Shown one piece after another: positions 1 through 7,058 of a DNA stretch of 64,000 bases. A program made the position numbers and the translations under genes. Numbering within the stretch: position 1 is the first letter of the stretch; every line of letters begins with the position of its first letter. The DNA is from Acidobacteria bacterium RIFCSPLOWO2_12_FULL_68_19 (GTDB lineage Bacteria; Acidobacteriota; Vicinamibacteria; Vicinamibacterales; UBA2999), in NCBI GenBank assembly GCA_001767525.1, contig MELF01000036.1:62001-126000 (forward strand), written 5' to 3'. The notes beneath the pieces are model-generated. The model was not told where the DNA came from and did not search any database. It saw only the letters and a program-made list of their open reading frames with translations.

Positions 1-488
1 GTGAAGCCGTCCTCCGCGTAGCGCCGGACGTTCTTCCACACGTTCAGCACCGACCCGCACGTGGTGTCCACGAGCACGCAGCCGCGTTGCTCCAGCCGCT
101 GCAGCAGGTCGACGGTCACGCCGAACGCAGGCAGGATGACGACGTCCTCGGGCGAGAGGCGGTCGAGCGACTCGCCCGGGTCGCTGAGGAACCGGATCTC
201 CTGCGCGCGCAGTTCGGCGTTGACGTGCGGGTTGTGGATGATCTCGCCGGTCAGATGGACGACGCGGTTCGGAAACCGCCGTCGTGTCTGATAGGCGTAG
301 TCGACCGCGCGATCGACGCCGTAGCAGAAGCCGAACTCGCGGGCGAGATGTACCGTGAGCCGCCCCGACGCGTACTCGAAGTTCGCCGCTTTGACGGCTT
401 CAATCAGGTCGCTGTGATAGCTCGCCCGGAGCGCGCCGGCGACCTCGTGCTTGAGATCGAGACCCTTGCGGAAGATCTGGGGGGGCAC
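1..488 (-). CDS. ispH: 4-hydroxy-3-methylbut-2-enyl diphosphate reductase, N-terminal part (cut by window edge)
   Basis: Last enzyme of the non-mevalonate isoprenoid pathway, a cytosolic iron-sulfur reductase making IPP and DMAPP. About 162 codons are visible and the C-terminus lies outside the window. Two of the three cluster cysteines are present: Cys55 in EFGFCYGVDRAV and Cys144 in DTTCGSVLNVWK. GEIIHNPHVN near residue 81 is also diagnostic. It is the long form, with about 50 residues before the first cysteine. The GTG start at 488 overlaps the stop of the upstream anti-sigma gene by one base (TAGTG), which implies translational coupling in a sigma/anti-sigma/ispH operon. Confidence 0.93.
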   Translation of the reverse strand, partial: MPPQIFRKGLDLKHEVAGALRASYHSDLIEAVKAANFEYASGRLTVHLAREFGFCYGVDRAVDYAYQTRRRFPNRVVHLTGEIIHNPHVNAELRAQEIRFLSDPGESLDRLSPEDVVILPAFGVTVDLLQRLEQRGCVLVDTTCGSVLNVWKNVRRYAEDGF

Positions 489-1102
489 TACCGCGCCGCA
501 ACCTCCCACACGCGCGGCGTGAGGTCGTCGAGCGGCCGGAGCGCGGCGCTCGCGGCGCCCTCGGCGGCCAACTCGATGCGGCCGAGGAACTCCTCTTCCG
601 AGAGCGGCGCCGTGGCCAGCTGCAGCGCATCGGGCCGCACGTCGACCGTGTTGGCGACCGCCGCCGGCTGCACGCGGCGCCCGGGCATCCAGTGGGTGAC
701 ATGCTCGGCCGCGACTCCGATGAAGAGACCGGCCGCAGCGGCGGCGGCAACCCAGCGCATGCGCGGGCGCGACGTGAAGGTCGGGACATGCCCGAGCGCC
801 GCCGGGAACGCGAGCACGCGGCCGTGCCGCGCCTCGTGGTCGATGCGCTGGAGCACGCGCGCCCGCTGCCGGGCGAGGCGATCCGGGGTGAAGTGTGCGT
901 CGGCCTGCGCGGCGGCAACCTCGCGTACGTCGGCCAGCAGCCGGGCCAGCCGGGTCCAGCGCTCCTCGCACGGGGCGCAGCTCCGCAGGTGCCGCTCCTC
1001 GGATTCGGTGGGAGCGACGGCGGTATCGTGCCTGTCCGACGCCCTGTCGAGGCAGATGTCGATGAGCCGATCATCAGACAGGTGGTTCTGCCGCATCGTC
1101 AT
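488..1102 (-). CDS. Anti-sigma factor with zinc-finger-like motif and one membrane segment
   Basis: Protein of 204 residues. An H-x3-C-x2-C motif (His38, Cys42, Cys45) matches the ZAS-type anti-sigma domain that holds ECF sigma factors. One hydrophobic segment lies at about residues 116-133, so the N-terminal domain should be cytoplasmic and the C-terminal part periplasmic. The ATG at 1102 overlaps the stop of the sigma gene (ATGA), the usual arrangement for a sigma/anti-sigma pair. The role is inferred from the motif, the membrane segment and the neighbour; the signal sensed is not visible. Confidence 0.8.
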   Translation of the reverse strand: MTMRQNHLSDDRLIDICLDRASDRHDTAVAPTESEERHLRSCAPCEERWTRLARLLADVREVAAAQADAHFTPDRLARQRARVLQRIDHEARHGRVLAFPAALGHVPTFTSRPRMRWVAAAAAAGLFIGVAAEHVTHWMPGRRVQPAAVANTVDVRPDALQLATAPLSEEEFLGRIELAAEGAASAALRPLDDLTPRVWEVAAR

Positions 1103-1743
1103 GACTCGTGTTCGAGCAGGGTCCGCAGCTTTCGCACGGCGCGGAACAGATGGACGCGGACGGTCGCTTCCCGCAGGCCCAACGTCCGGCTCACTTCGCT
1201 CGTACTCTGCTCGGCGATCTGGCACAAGGTGAACACCGTCCGCTGCCGCTCGGGCAACTGGTCCACCGCCGCCGCAATCCGGCGGCCGCACTCGCTCGCC
1301 AGCAACCGTTCCTCCGGGCTCGGCTGCGGCGCCACCGGTTCGGGGGGCGCGCCGTCGGCCGGCGCCGGGAGCACCCAGCGCAGACGGCGCGCCCGCGCCT
1401 TGCGCAGGTCGAGACAGCCGTTCACGAGGATTCGCGTGAACCAGACGTCGAATGGCAGGTCCTCGCGATAGTTCGTGATGTGCGCAAACACCTTGACGAA
1501 CGCGTCCTGCACCGCCTCATCGACGTCGTGGACGTCGCGGAGGTACTGATACGCGATGCGCGTGGCGCGCCGCTGGTGCACCGCGACGATCTCCGCGAAC
1601 CGATCGCGCGCCGCCTCGCGCTTGCCTGCGAGGACGAGCGCCTTGATTTCGGCCGCCACCGCCGAATCGCGTCCGGCCGGCGGAGCCTGTGCTGGACGCG
1701 CAGCGGCGCGAGCGAGGGTGCGGCGCGATGTCGTTCTGGACAT
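1099..1743 (-). CDS. ECF-type RNA polymerase sigma factor (RpoE-like)
   Basis: Protein of 214 residues. Region 2 lies at about 45-115 (AYQYLRDVHDVDEAVQDAFVKVF) and region 4 at about 150-210 (LPERQRTVFTLCQIAEQS, then an HTH ending HLFRAVRKLRTLL). The start is set at ATG 1743 because residues upstream do not resemble the family and crowd the divergent pckA promoter. A TATAGT box at 1788-1783 (minus strand) could be its -10, but no good -35 is visible. It is followed with a 4-base overlap by its likely anti-sigma factor and then ispH, which suggests envelope or redox stress control of isoprenoid synthesis. Confidence 0.88.
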   Translation of the reverse strand: MSRTTSRRTLARAAARPAQAPPAGRDSAVAAEIKALVLAGKREAARDRFAEIVAVHQRRATRIAYQYLRDVHDVDEAVQDAFVKVFAHITNYREDLPFDVWFTRILVNGCLDLRKARARRLRWVLPAPADGAPPEPVAPQPSPEERLLASECGRRIAAAVDQLPERQRTVFTLCQIAEQSTSEVSRTLGLREATVRVHLFRAVRKLRTLLEHES

Positions 1744-1808
1744 GTATACGGCTGTTCGAGGCCGACGTTTACAGCTGTTCTTACTATACCCCACAGGCCT
1801 GCAGGCGG

Positions 1809-1838
1809 TTGACTTGCGCCGGACCCGGCCGGTACGAT
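1809..1838 (+). promoter_or_regulatory. Sigma70-type promoter of pckA
   Basis: TTGACT (1809-1814), an 18-base spacer and TACGAT (1833-1838). The pckA ATG is at 1851, so the leader would be only about six bases. No Shine-Dalgarno sequence lies before the ATG (the bases are CTCCTCCT), so initiation may be nearly leaderless. Confidence 0.6.
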
Positions 1839-1850
1839 CGAGCTCCTCCT

Positions 1851-3449
1851 ATGGCCATCAACCTTCAGCGTGCGCGCGGTCTCGAATCGGTCGGCGTCCT
1901 TCGCTCCGGCCCGGTCCACTGGAATCTCAGCACGGCGGCGCTCTACGAGGCCGCGATCCGCCGCGGGGAGGGGCTGCTCGCGGCCGAGGGCCCGCTCGTC
2001 TGCCGGACGGGCCAGCACACCGGCCGGTCACCGAACGACAAGTTCTTCGTCCGTGAGCCCGGGAGCGAGCAGCACATCCAGTGGGGCGAGGTCAACCGGG
2101 CCGTGGACGGCGCGAGGTTCGACGCGCTCCACCGCGACCTGCTCGGCTACGTCCAGGACAAGGAGCTGTTCGTCCTCGACGCGTGGGTGGGCACCGACCC
2201 CGAGTACCGGCTGCCGGTTCGCGTGGTCACCGAGTTCGCCTGGCACAACCTGTTCGTACGCAACATGTTCCTGCCGGAGAACGACCCGGCCAAGCGCGCC
2301 GAGCACGCGCCGGAGTTCACGGTCATCTGCGTGCCCAGCTTCAAGGCCGATCCGGCCCGGCACGGGTCCAGGTCCGACTGCTTCATCTTCGTGAGCTTCA
2401 CCAAACAGCTCGTGCTCATCGGCGGCACGAGCTACGCCGGGGAGATGAAGAAGTCGATCTTCACGATTCTCAACTACCTCCTGCCGCTCAAGGGCGTGCT
2501 CTCGATGCACTGCTCGGCCAACGTGGGCAAGGAAGGGGATACGGCGCTCTTCTTCGGCCTTTCGGGCACGGGCAAGACGACGCTCTCGAGCGACCCGGCG
2601 CGGCGGCTGCTCGGCGACGACGAGCACGGGTGGAGCGATCGCGGCGTATTCAACTTCGAAGGCGGCTGCTATGCGAAGACCATCAAGCTCTCGCAGGTTG
2701 CCGAGCCGCAGATCTACGCGACCACCCGCCGGTTCGGCACGCTGCTCGAGAACGTCGTGCTCGATCCGGAGACCCGCGTCCTGGACTTCGACGACGGGTC
2801 GCTGACCGAGAACACGCGGGCGTCCTATCCGCTCGACTACATCGACAACGCCATTCTCACGGGTCAGGCGGGCCATCCCCGCAACGTCGTCATGCTGACG
2901 GCCGACGCCTACGGGGTACTGCCGCCGATTGCGCGGCTGTCGCCGGATCGGGCGATGTACCATTTCCTTTCCGGATACACAGCGCGCGTCGCGGGGACCG
3001 AGAAGGGCGTCACGGAGCCGAAGGCGGTCTTCAGTACGTGCTTCGGCGCGCCGTTCCTGCCGCTCAACCCCAACGTCTACGCGAAGATGCTCGGCGAGAA
3101 GATCGACCGGCACAAGGCGCGGGTGTGGCTGGTCAACACGGGGTGGACCGGCGGGCCGTACGGCGTCGGCAGCCGTATGCGGATTGCGCACACGCGCACG
3201 ATGATCACGGCGACGCTCTCGGGTCAGCTCGATCGCGTGAACTACCGCGTGCATCCGGTCTTCAATGTCGAGATTCCCACGACCTGTCCCGGCGTGCCCG
3301 ACGCCGTGCTCGATCCGCGCGGCACCTGGCAGGATCCGCAGGCGTACGACGAGCAGGCGAAGAAGCTGGCCGGGATGTTCGTGGAGAATTTTGCGCAGTT
3401 CGAGCGCGACGTCGCTCCCGCGATCAAGGCGGCGGGGCCGCGAGTGTAG
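1851..3449 (+). CDS. pckA: Phosphoenolpyruvate carboxykinase (ATP)
   Basis: Makes PEP from oxaloacetate and ATP at the entry to gluconeogenesis, in the cytosol. The 532 residues match the ATP-dependent family. Visible motifs are the P-loop GLSGTGKTTL near residue 236, the metal and kinase-2 motif LLGDDEHGW near 252, NFEGGCYAKTIKLS, and RIAHTRTM near the C-terminus. The N-terminal substrate motif RTGQHTGRSPNDKF is intact. The ATG at 1851 is chosen because upstream in-frame codons overlap the divergent sigma gene. The gene has its own promoter and is followed after 4 bases by a long inverted repeat that reaches gatB. Confidence 0.97.
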   Translation: MAINLQRARGLESVGVLRSGPVHWNLSTAALYEAAIRRGEGLLAAEGPLVCRTGQHTGRSPNDKFFVREPGSEQHIQWGEVNRAVDGARFDALHRDLLGYVQDKELFVLDAWVGTDPEYRLPVRVVTEFAWHNLFVRNMFLPENDPAKRAEHAPEFTVICVPSFKADPARHGSRSDCFIFVSFTKQLVLIGGTSYAGEMKKSIFTILNYLLPLKGVLSMHCSANVGKEGDTALFFGLSGTGKTTLSSDPARRLLGDDEHGWSDRGVFNFEGGCYAKTIKLSQVAEPQIYATTRRFGTLLENVVLDPETRVLDFDDGSLTENTRASYPLDYIDNAILTGQAGHPRNVVMLTADAYGVLPPIARLSPDRAMYHFLSGYTARVAGTEKGVTEPKAVFSTCFGAPFLPLNPNVYAKMLGEKIDRHKARVWLVNTGWTGGPYGVGSRMRIAHTRTMITATLSGQLDRVNYRVHPVFNVEIPTTCPGVPDAVLDPRGTWQDPQAYDEQAKKLAGMFVENFAQFERDVAPAIKAAGPRV

Positions 3450-3453
3450 AAGC

Positions 3454-3638
3454 GTCGTTCACCCTTCTCGCTTCTCACTTCTCGGTTCGTGTTCACGTTC
3501 GGGGTTCGGAGATCGGGGGTCCGGAATTGCGGGAACATCGACCACGAACCGGAGATCGCGGAACCGCACCCGAACACGAACCCCGAACACGAACCCCGAA
3601 CACGAACCGAGAAGTGAGAAGCTAGAAGGGTGAACGAC
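3454..3638. repeat. Long imperfect inverted repeat filling the pckA-gatB gap
   Basis: Arms at 3454-3494 and 3598-3638 are 41 bases each and, by direct comparison, complementary except at one position. The 103-base centre is rich in direct copies of CGAACACGAACC-type words (3569-3605). The left arm begins 4 bases after the pckA stop. The right arm includes the gatB ribosome-binding region and its first three codons (GTG at 3630). In RNA it would form a very long stem covering the gatB start. A sibling element lies at 21082-21201. Confidence 0.9.
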
Positions 3639-5078
3639 AGGGCGCAGTACGAACCGGTCATCGGGCTGGAGATCCACGCTCAGCTTCGAACGCGGACGAA
3701 GGTCTTCTGCGGGTGCGGCACGGCGTTCGGCGCGCCGCCGAACACGCAGGTGTGCCCCGTCTGCCTGGGCCTGCCGGGCGCGCTGCCCGTCCTGAACCGC
3801 CAGGCCGTCGACTACGCGATCAAGGCGGCGATTGCGCTCGGCTGCGACGTCCAGCCGCAGTCGATCTTCGCCCGGAAGAACTACTTCTACCCGGACCTGC
3901 CGAAGGGGTACCAGATCTCGCAGTACGAGCGGCCGCTGGCGCTCGGCGGCGGTCTCGAGATCAGCGCCGGCGGGGGCAAGCGCGTCGGCCTGACGCGGAT
4001 CCACATGGAGGAAGACGCCGGGAAGTCGCTCCACGAAGGGTTCCCCGATTCCGACCGACGCACCTATCTCGACTACAACCGGAGCGGCGTGCCGCTCATC
4101 GAGATCGTGACCGAGCCGGACTTGCGATCGGCGGCCGAGGCGTCGGAGTTCTTCGCGCGCCTGCGCGACATCCTCGTGTGGCTCGGCGTGAACGACGGGA
4201 ACATGGAGGAGGGGAGCCTCAGGTGCGACGCCAACGTCTCGGTGCGCCCCGTCGGCCAGCGGGCCTTCGGCACCAAGACCGAGGTCAAGAACGTGAACTC
4301 GTTCCGCTACGTGCAGAAGGCGCTCGAGTACGAGATCGACCGGCAGATCGACCTGCTCGAGCGCGGCGGGCGCGTCGTGCAGGAGACGCGGCTGTGGGAC
4401 TCGGCGAGCGGCCGCACCTCCTCGATGCGCACGAAAGAAGAGGCCCACGACTACCGGTACTTTCCCGAGCCAGACCTGCCGCCCCTCATGGTGGACGCCG
4501 GGCGCCTCGACGCGGTGCGCGCCACGATGCCCGAGCTCCCCGAGGCGCGGCGGCGCCGCTTCGTCGCCGCCTACGGGCTGCCCGAGTACGACGCCGGTGT
4601 CCTCACGCAGTCGCCGGCGCTCGCAGACTATTTCGAGCGGGTCGCCGTCGCGGCGGGCAACCCGAAGGCCGCGAGCAACTGGGTGATGGGCGAGCTGCTG
4701 CGGGTGCTCAACGAACGTGGCGCGGGCATCGAGGGGGTGCCGCTTCCGCCCGCCGCGCTGGCCGGGCTCATCCGGCTCGTCGACGCGGGCACGGTCAGCA
4801 GTTCCATTGCGAAAGACGTCTTCGCGAGGATGTACGAGTCGGGGCGCTCCGCAGAGGCGATCGTCGCCGCCGAGGGACTCGCGCAGATCGACGACGAGAC
4901 GGCGCTGCTGGCGATCGTGCGCGACGTGGTGGCGAAGCACCAGGATGCCGTCGCCCAGTACCGCGCCGGCAAGCAGGCCACCTTCGGCTTCCTCGTCGGT
5001 CAGGTGATGAAGGGGAGCGGCGGCAAGGCGAATCCAAAGCTCGCCAACCAGCTCCTCCGGCGCGAGCTCGGCGCGTAG
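3630..5078 (+). CDS. gatB: Aspartyl/glutamyl-tRNA amidotransferase subunit B
   Basis: Part of GatCAB, which amidates misacylated Glu-tRNA(Gln) or Asp-tRNA(Asn). The 482 residues show the family N-terminus EPVIGLEIHAQL, a cysteine-rich knuckle (CGCGTAFG ... VCPVCLGLPG), KNYFYPDLPKGYQISQ, and the C-terminal tRNA-binding tail ending near LANQLLRRELGA. The GTG start at 3630 follows AGAAGG; both lie inside the right arm of the inverted repeat, so its structure could control translation. gatA and gatC are not in this window. Confidence 0.97.
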   Translation: MNDRAQYEPVIGLEIHAQLRTRTKVFCGCGTAFGAPPNTQVCPVCLGLPGALPVLNRQAVDYAIKAAIALGCDVQPQSIFARKNYFYPDLPKGYQISQYERPLALGGGLEISAGGGKRVGLTRIHMEEDAGKSLHEGFPDSDRRTYLDYNRSGVPLIEIVTEPDLRSAAEASEFFARLRDILVWLGVNDGNMEEGSLRCDANVSVRPVGQRAFGTKTEVKNVNSFRYVQKALEYEIDRQIDLLERGGRVVQETRLWDSASGRTSSMRTKEEAHDYRYFPEPDLPPLMVDAGRLDAVRATMPELPEARRRRFVAAYGLPEYDAGVLTQSPALADYFERVAVAAGNPKAASNWVMGELLRVLNERGAGIEGVPLPPAALAGLIRLVDAGTVSSSIAKDVFARMYESGRSAEAIVAAEGLAQIDDETALLAIVRDVVAKHQDAVAQYRAGKQATFGFLVGQVMKGSGGKANPKLANQLLRRELGA

Positions 5079-5107
5079 GGGGCGGCGCACGCGTCTGCTC
5101 TCAGTGC

Positions 5108-5143
5108 TATACTGACGCCACTCCACTTCCGAGAACGTTCTCG
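5108..5143 (+). promoter_or_regulatory. Putative ftsE -10 box followed by a 14-bp perfect palindrome
   Basis: TATACT (5108-5113) lies 50 bases before the ftsE GTG; no convincing -35 is visible. CGAGAACGTTCTCG at 5130-5143 is a perfect palindrome just downstream of the expected transcription start, a typical place for a repressor operator. The protein that would bind it is unknown. Confidence 0.45.
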
Positions 5144-5163
5144 TTCCCGGGTGCACAGGCAGC

Positions 5164-5823
5164 GTGATCGAGACGCACCAACTCTCGAAGTTCTACAGTC
5201 GCGGTTTGTACGCCCTGCGCGACCTGAACCTCACTGTCAGCAAAGGTGAGTTCGTCTTCCTGACCGGCCCGAGCGGCGCGGGCAAGTCGACGTTCCTGCG
5301 GCTGCTGCTCGTGCAGGAGCAGCCGAGCGAGGGCGAGATCGTCGTCAACGGACACAACCTGGCGAGGCTGTCGCGGAGAGACATTCAGGAATACCGCCGC
5401 GGAGTCGGGTTCATCTTCCAGGACTTCAAGCTCATCCCCACGCGAACCGTCTTCGAGAACATCTCGTTCGTGTCGCAGGTCCTCGGGGTCCCGTCGGCGC
5501 AGCAGAAGCGCAGGGCGTTCCAGGTGCTCAAGTGGGTGGGGCTGCAGCACCGGATGAACGCCTATCCCCACGACCTGTCTGGCGGCGAGCAGCAGCGCAT
5601 CGCGATCGCCCGGGCGCTCGCGAGCGACCCGGTGCTGCTGCTGGCCGACGAGCCGACGGGCAACCTCGACCCGGATCTGTCGCTCGAAATCATGAACCTG
5701 CTGCGCGAGATCAACTCGGGAGGCACGACCGTGCTCGTCGCCACCCACGATCGCGAATTGATTCGGCTCGTCGGGCGGCGGACGATCACGCTCGACGCCG
5801 GCCGGGTGGTGGAGGTCGGATGA
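5164..5823 (+). CDS. ftsE: Cell division ATP-binding protein FtsE
   Basis: ABC ATPase of the FtsEX complex, which couples the divisome to activation of septal peptidoglycan hydrolases. The 219 residues include Walker A GPSGAGKST (about 37-45), Q-loop FIFQDFKLIPTRTVFENI, signature LSGGEQQR (about 139-146) and Walker B LLLADEPTGNLDP. The N-terminus IETHQLSKFY is typical. The GTG at 5164 is the first start in frame. It overlaps ftsX by four bases (ATGA), the conserved ftsEX pair. Confidence 0.96.
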   Translation: MIETHQLSKFYSRGLYALRDLNLTVSKGEFVFLTGPSGAGKSTFLRLLLVQEQPSEGEIVVNGHNLARLSRRDIQEYRRGVGFIFQDFKLIPTRTVFENISFVSQVLGVPSAQQKRRAFQVLKWVGLQHRMNAYPHDLSGGEQQRIAIARALASDPVLLLADEPTGNLDPDLSLEIMNLLREINSGGTTVLVATHDRELIRLVGRRTITLDAGRVVEVG

Positions 5824-6707
5824 GGGCCCTCGACTATGCGCTCCGCGAGGCGTGGGCCAGCCTCTGGCGCAACCGGGGCCCGGCGGCGTTCGCGATGGTC
5901 GCGATTGCTCTCGCGATGATCGTCCTCGGCGCCCTGCTGCTCGTTACCTGGAACGTCGAACGGCTGCTCGCCGAGTGGTCCTCGGCCGCGGAGTTCTCCG
6001 TCTACCTGCGCGACGACGCCACGTCCGAGGAGCGGGGCGCCATCGAAGCGGCGATCGACGGCAGCGGCGCCATTCTCGCGCGTCAGTACGTGTCGAAGGC
6101 GGACGCGCTGACCCGGTTCCGCCGCGAGTTCGCCGAACTGGCGTCGCTCACGGAAGGGTTCGACGACAATCCGTTCCCGGCCTCCGTCGAAGTGCGCGTC
6201 GCGCCCGAGGCCGAGGCCGACGGCCGCGCCGAGGCGATCGTGCGGCGCGTGGCGGCGCTCCCCGGCGTGGCCGACGTGCGCTACGACCGCGAGTGGCTGA
6301 CCCGGGTCGCGTCTGGCCTGGCGGCGATCCGAGGCGTGGGTCTTGCCCTGGCGCTCGTCATGGCGCTGGCCGCCGCCGTCACCGTGGCCAGTGTCGTGAG
6401 GCTCGGACTGCACACTCGGCGCGACGAGCTCGAAATCATGCACCTGGTGGGGTCGCCCATGACGTTCATCCGCGGACCGTTCGTGGCCGAGGGGGTCCTG
6501 CAGGGGGGCGTTGGCGCTCTGTTGGCGCTCGGCCTGCTGTGGCTGGGCTTCGTCGCCGTGTCCTCGTTCTGGGACGGCGCGTTCGCCGTGCTGGTGGAGG
6601 GTGAATCGCTGTTGTTCCTGCCGCCGCGTCTGTCCGCCGCCCTGGTGGCCGGCGGGATGGCGGTGGGCGGCGCGGGCGGGTTTGCGGCCTCCCGTCACGC
6701 GGTTTGA
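5820..6707 (+). CDS. ftsX: Cell division protein FtsX
   Basis: Membrane partner of FtsE, 295 residues. Four hydrophobic segments are visible, at about 20-43, 170-195, 217-245 and 265-285, with a periplasmic domain between the first two (about 44-165) that should contact a hydrolase activator. The motif DELEIMHLVGSPMTFIRGPFVAEG before the third segment is typical of FtsX. Its TGA at 6705-6707 lies inside the -35 box of the promoter serving the next gene. Confidence 0.95.
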   Translation: MRALDYALREAWASLWRNRGPAAFAMVAIALAMIVLGALLLVTWNVERLLAEWSSAAEFSVYLRDDATSEERGAIEAAIDGSGAILARQYVSKADALTRFRREFAELASLTEGFDDNPFPASVEVRVAPEAEADGRAEAIVRRVAALPGVADVRYDREWLTRVASGLAAIRGVGLALALVMALAAAVTVASVVRLGLHTRRDELEIMHLVGSPMTFIRGPFVAEGVLQGGVGALLALGLLWLGFVAVSSFWDGAFAVLVEGESLLFLPPRLSAALVAGGMAVGGAGGFAASRHAV

Positions 6708-6733
6708 CAGCGGTTCGGGCGACTCGTTACACT
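6704..6733 (+). promoter_or_regulatory. Strong sigma70-type promoter overlapping the ftsX stop codon
   Basis: A perfect TTGACA (6704-6709) is followed by TACACT (6728-6733, spacer 18) or TTACAC (6727-6732, spacer 17). The downstream ATG is at 6750 with a GAGGGAA Shine-Dalgarno between. The -35 uses the TGA of ftsX. Confidence 0.75.
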
Positions 6734-6749
6734 GAGGGAAATCATACGT

Positions 6750-7058
6750 ATGGCGGCGTCCCGGAACCGGGTGTCACGTTACCTCACCGATTCGCGTCCG
6801 CACGAGCCCGTACTCCGTCCGTTGTCCAATTTCTATCGCGAGGAATTCGTCAAGTGCCAGCGGTGCCTCGATGCGCAGCGCGAGTTCTACTCGGCGCGCG
6901 CGTTCAGCGAGGTCGAGCAGGCGCTGACGAAGGTCATGGCGCAGCTCGATCGATTGTGCGCCAAGGCTGACGCCGACCAGGTCGTCAGCCGGCTGCTTCA
7001 GCAGTTCGACACGGTCGCCCGCCTTTCCGCCTGGTCGGATCCTCGACACACTCACTGA
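6750..7058 (+). CDS. Small protein of unknown function
   Basis: Protein of 102 residues that I do not recognise. It is charged and mostly helical in character, with no membrane segment. A CQRC pair near residue 36 (EFVKCQRCLDAQREFYSARAF) is followed by a helical region with LTKVMAQLDRLCAKADADQVVSRLLQQF. It has a strong promoter and a plausible ribosome-binding site. Its TGA overlaps the probable start of the glycerate kinase gene, so the two are likely translated together. Confidence 0.65.
   Translation: MAASRNRVSRYLTDSRPHEPVLRPLSNFYREEFVKCQRCLDAQREFYSARAFSEVEQALTKVMAQLDRLCAKADADQVVSRLLQQFDTVARLSAWSDPRHTH

Noticed and set aside
5130-5143. LexA (SOS) box before ftsE
   Set aside because: The palindrome has GAAC and GTTC directly joined, not separated by four bases as in Gram-positive boxes, and does not fit CTG-N10-CAG.
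3459-5156. Long minus-strand frame opposite gatB
   Set aside because: Shadow of gatB with biased composition; it starts inside the gatB/ftsE gap and reads through the inverted repeat.
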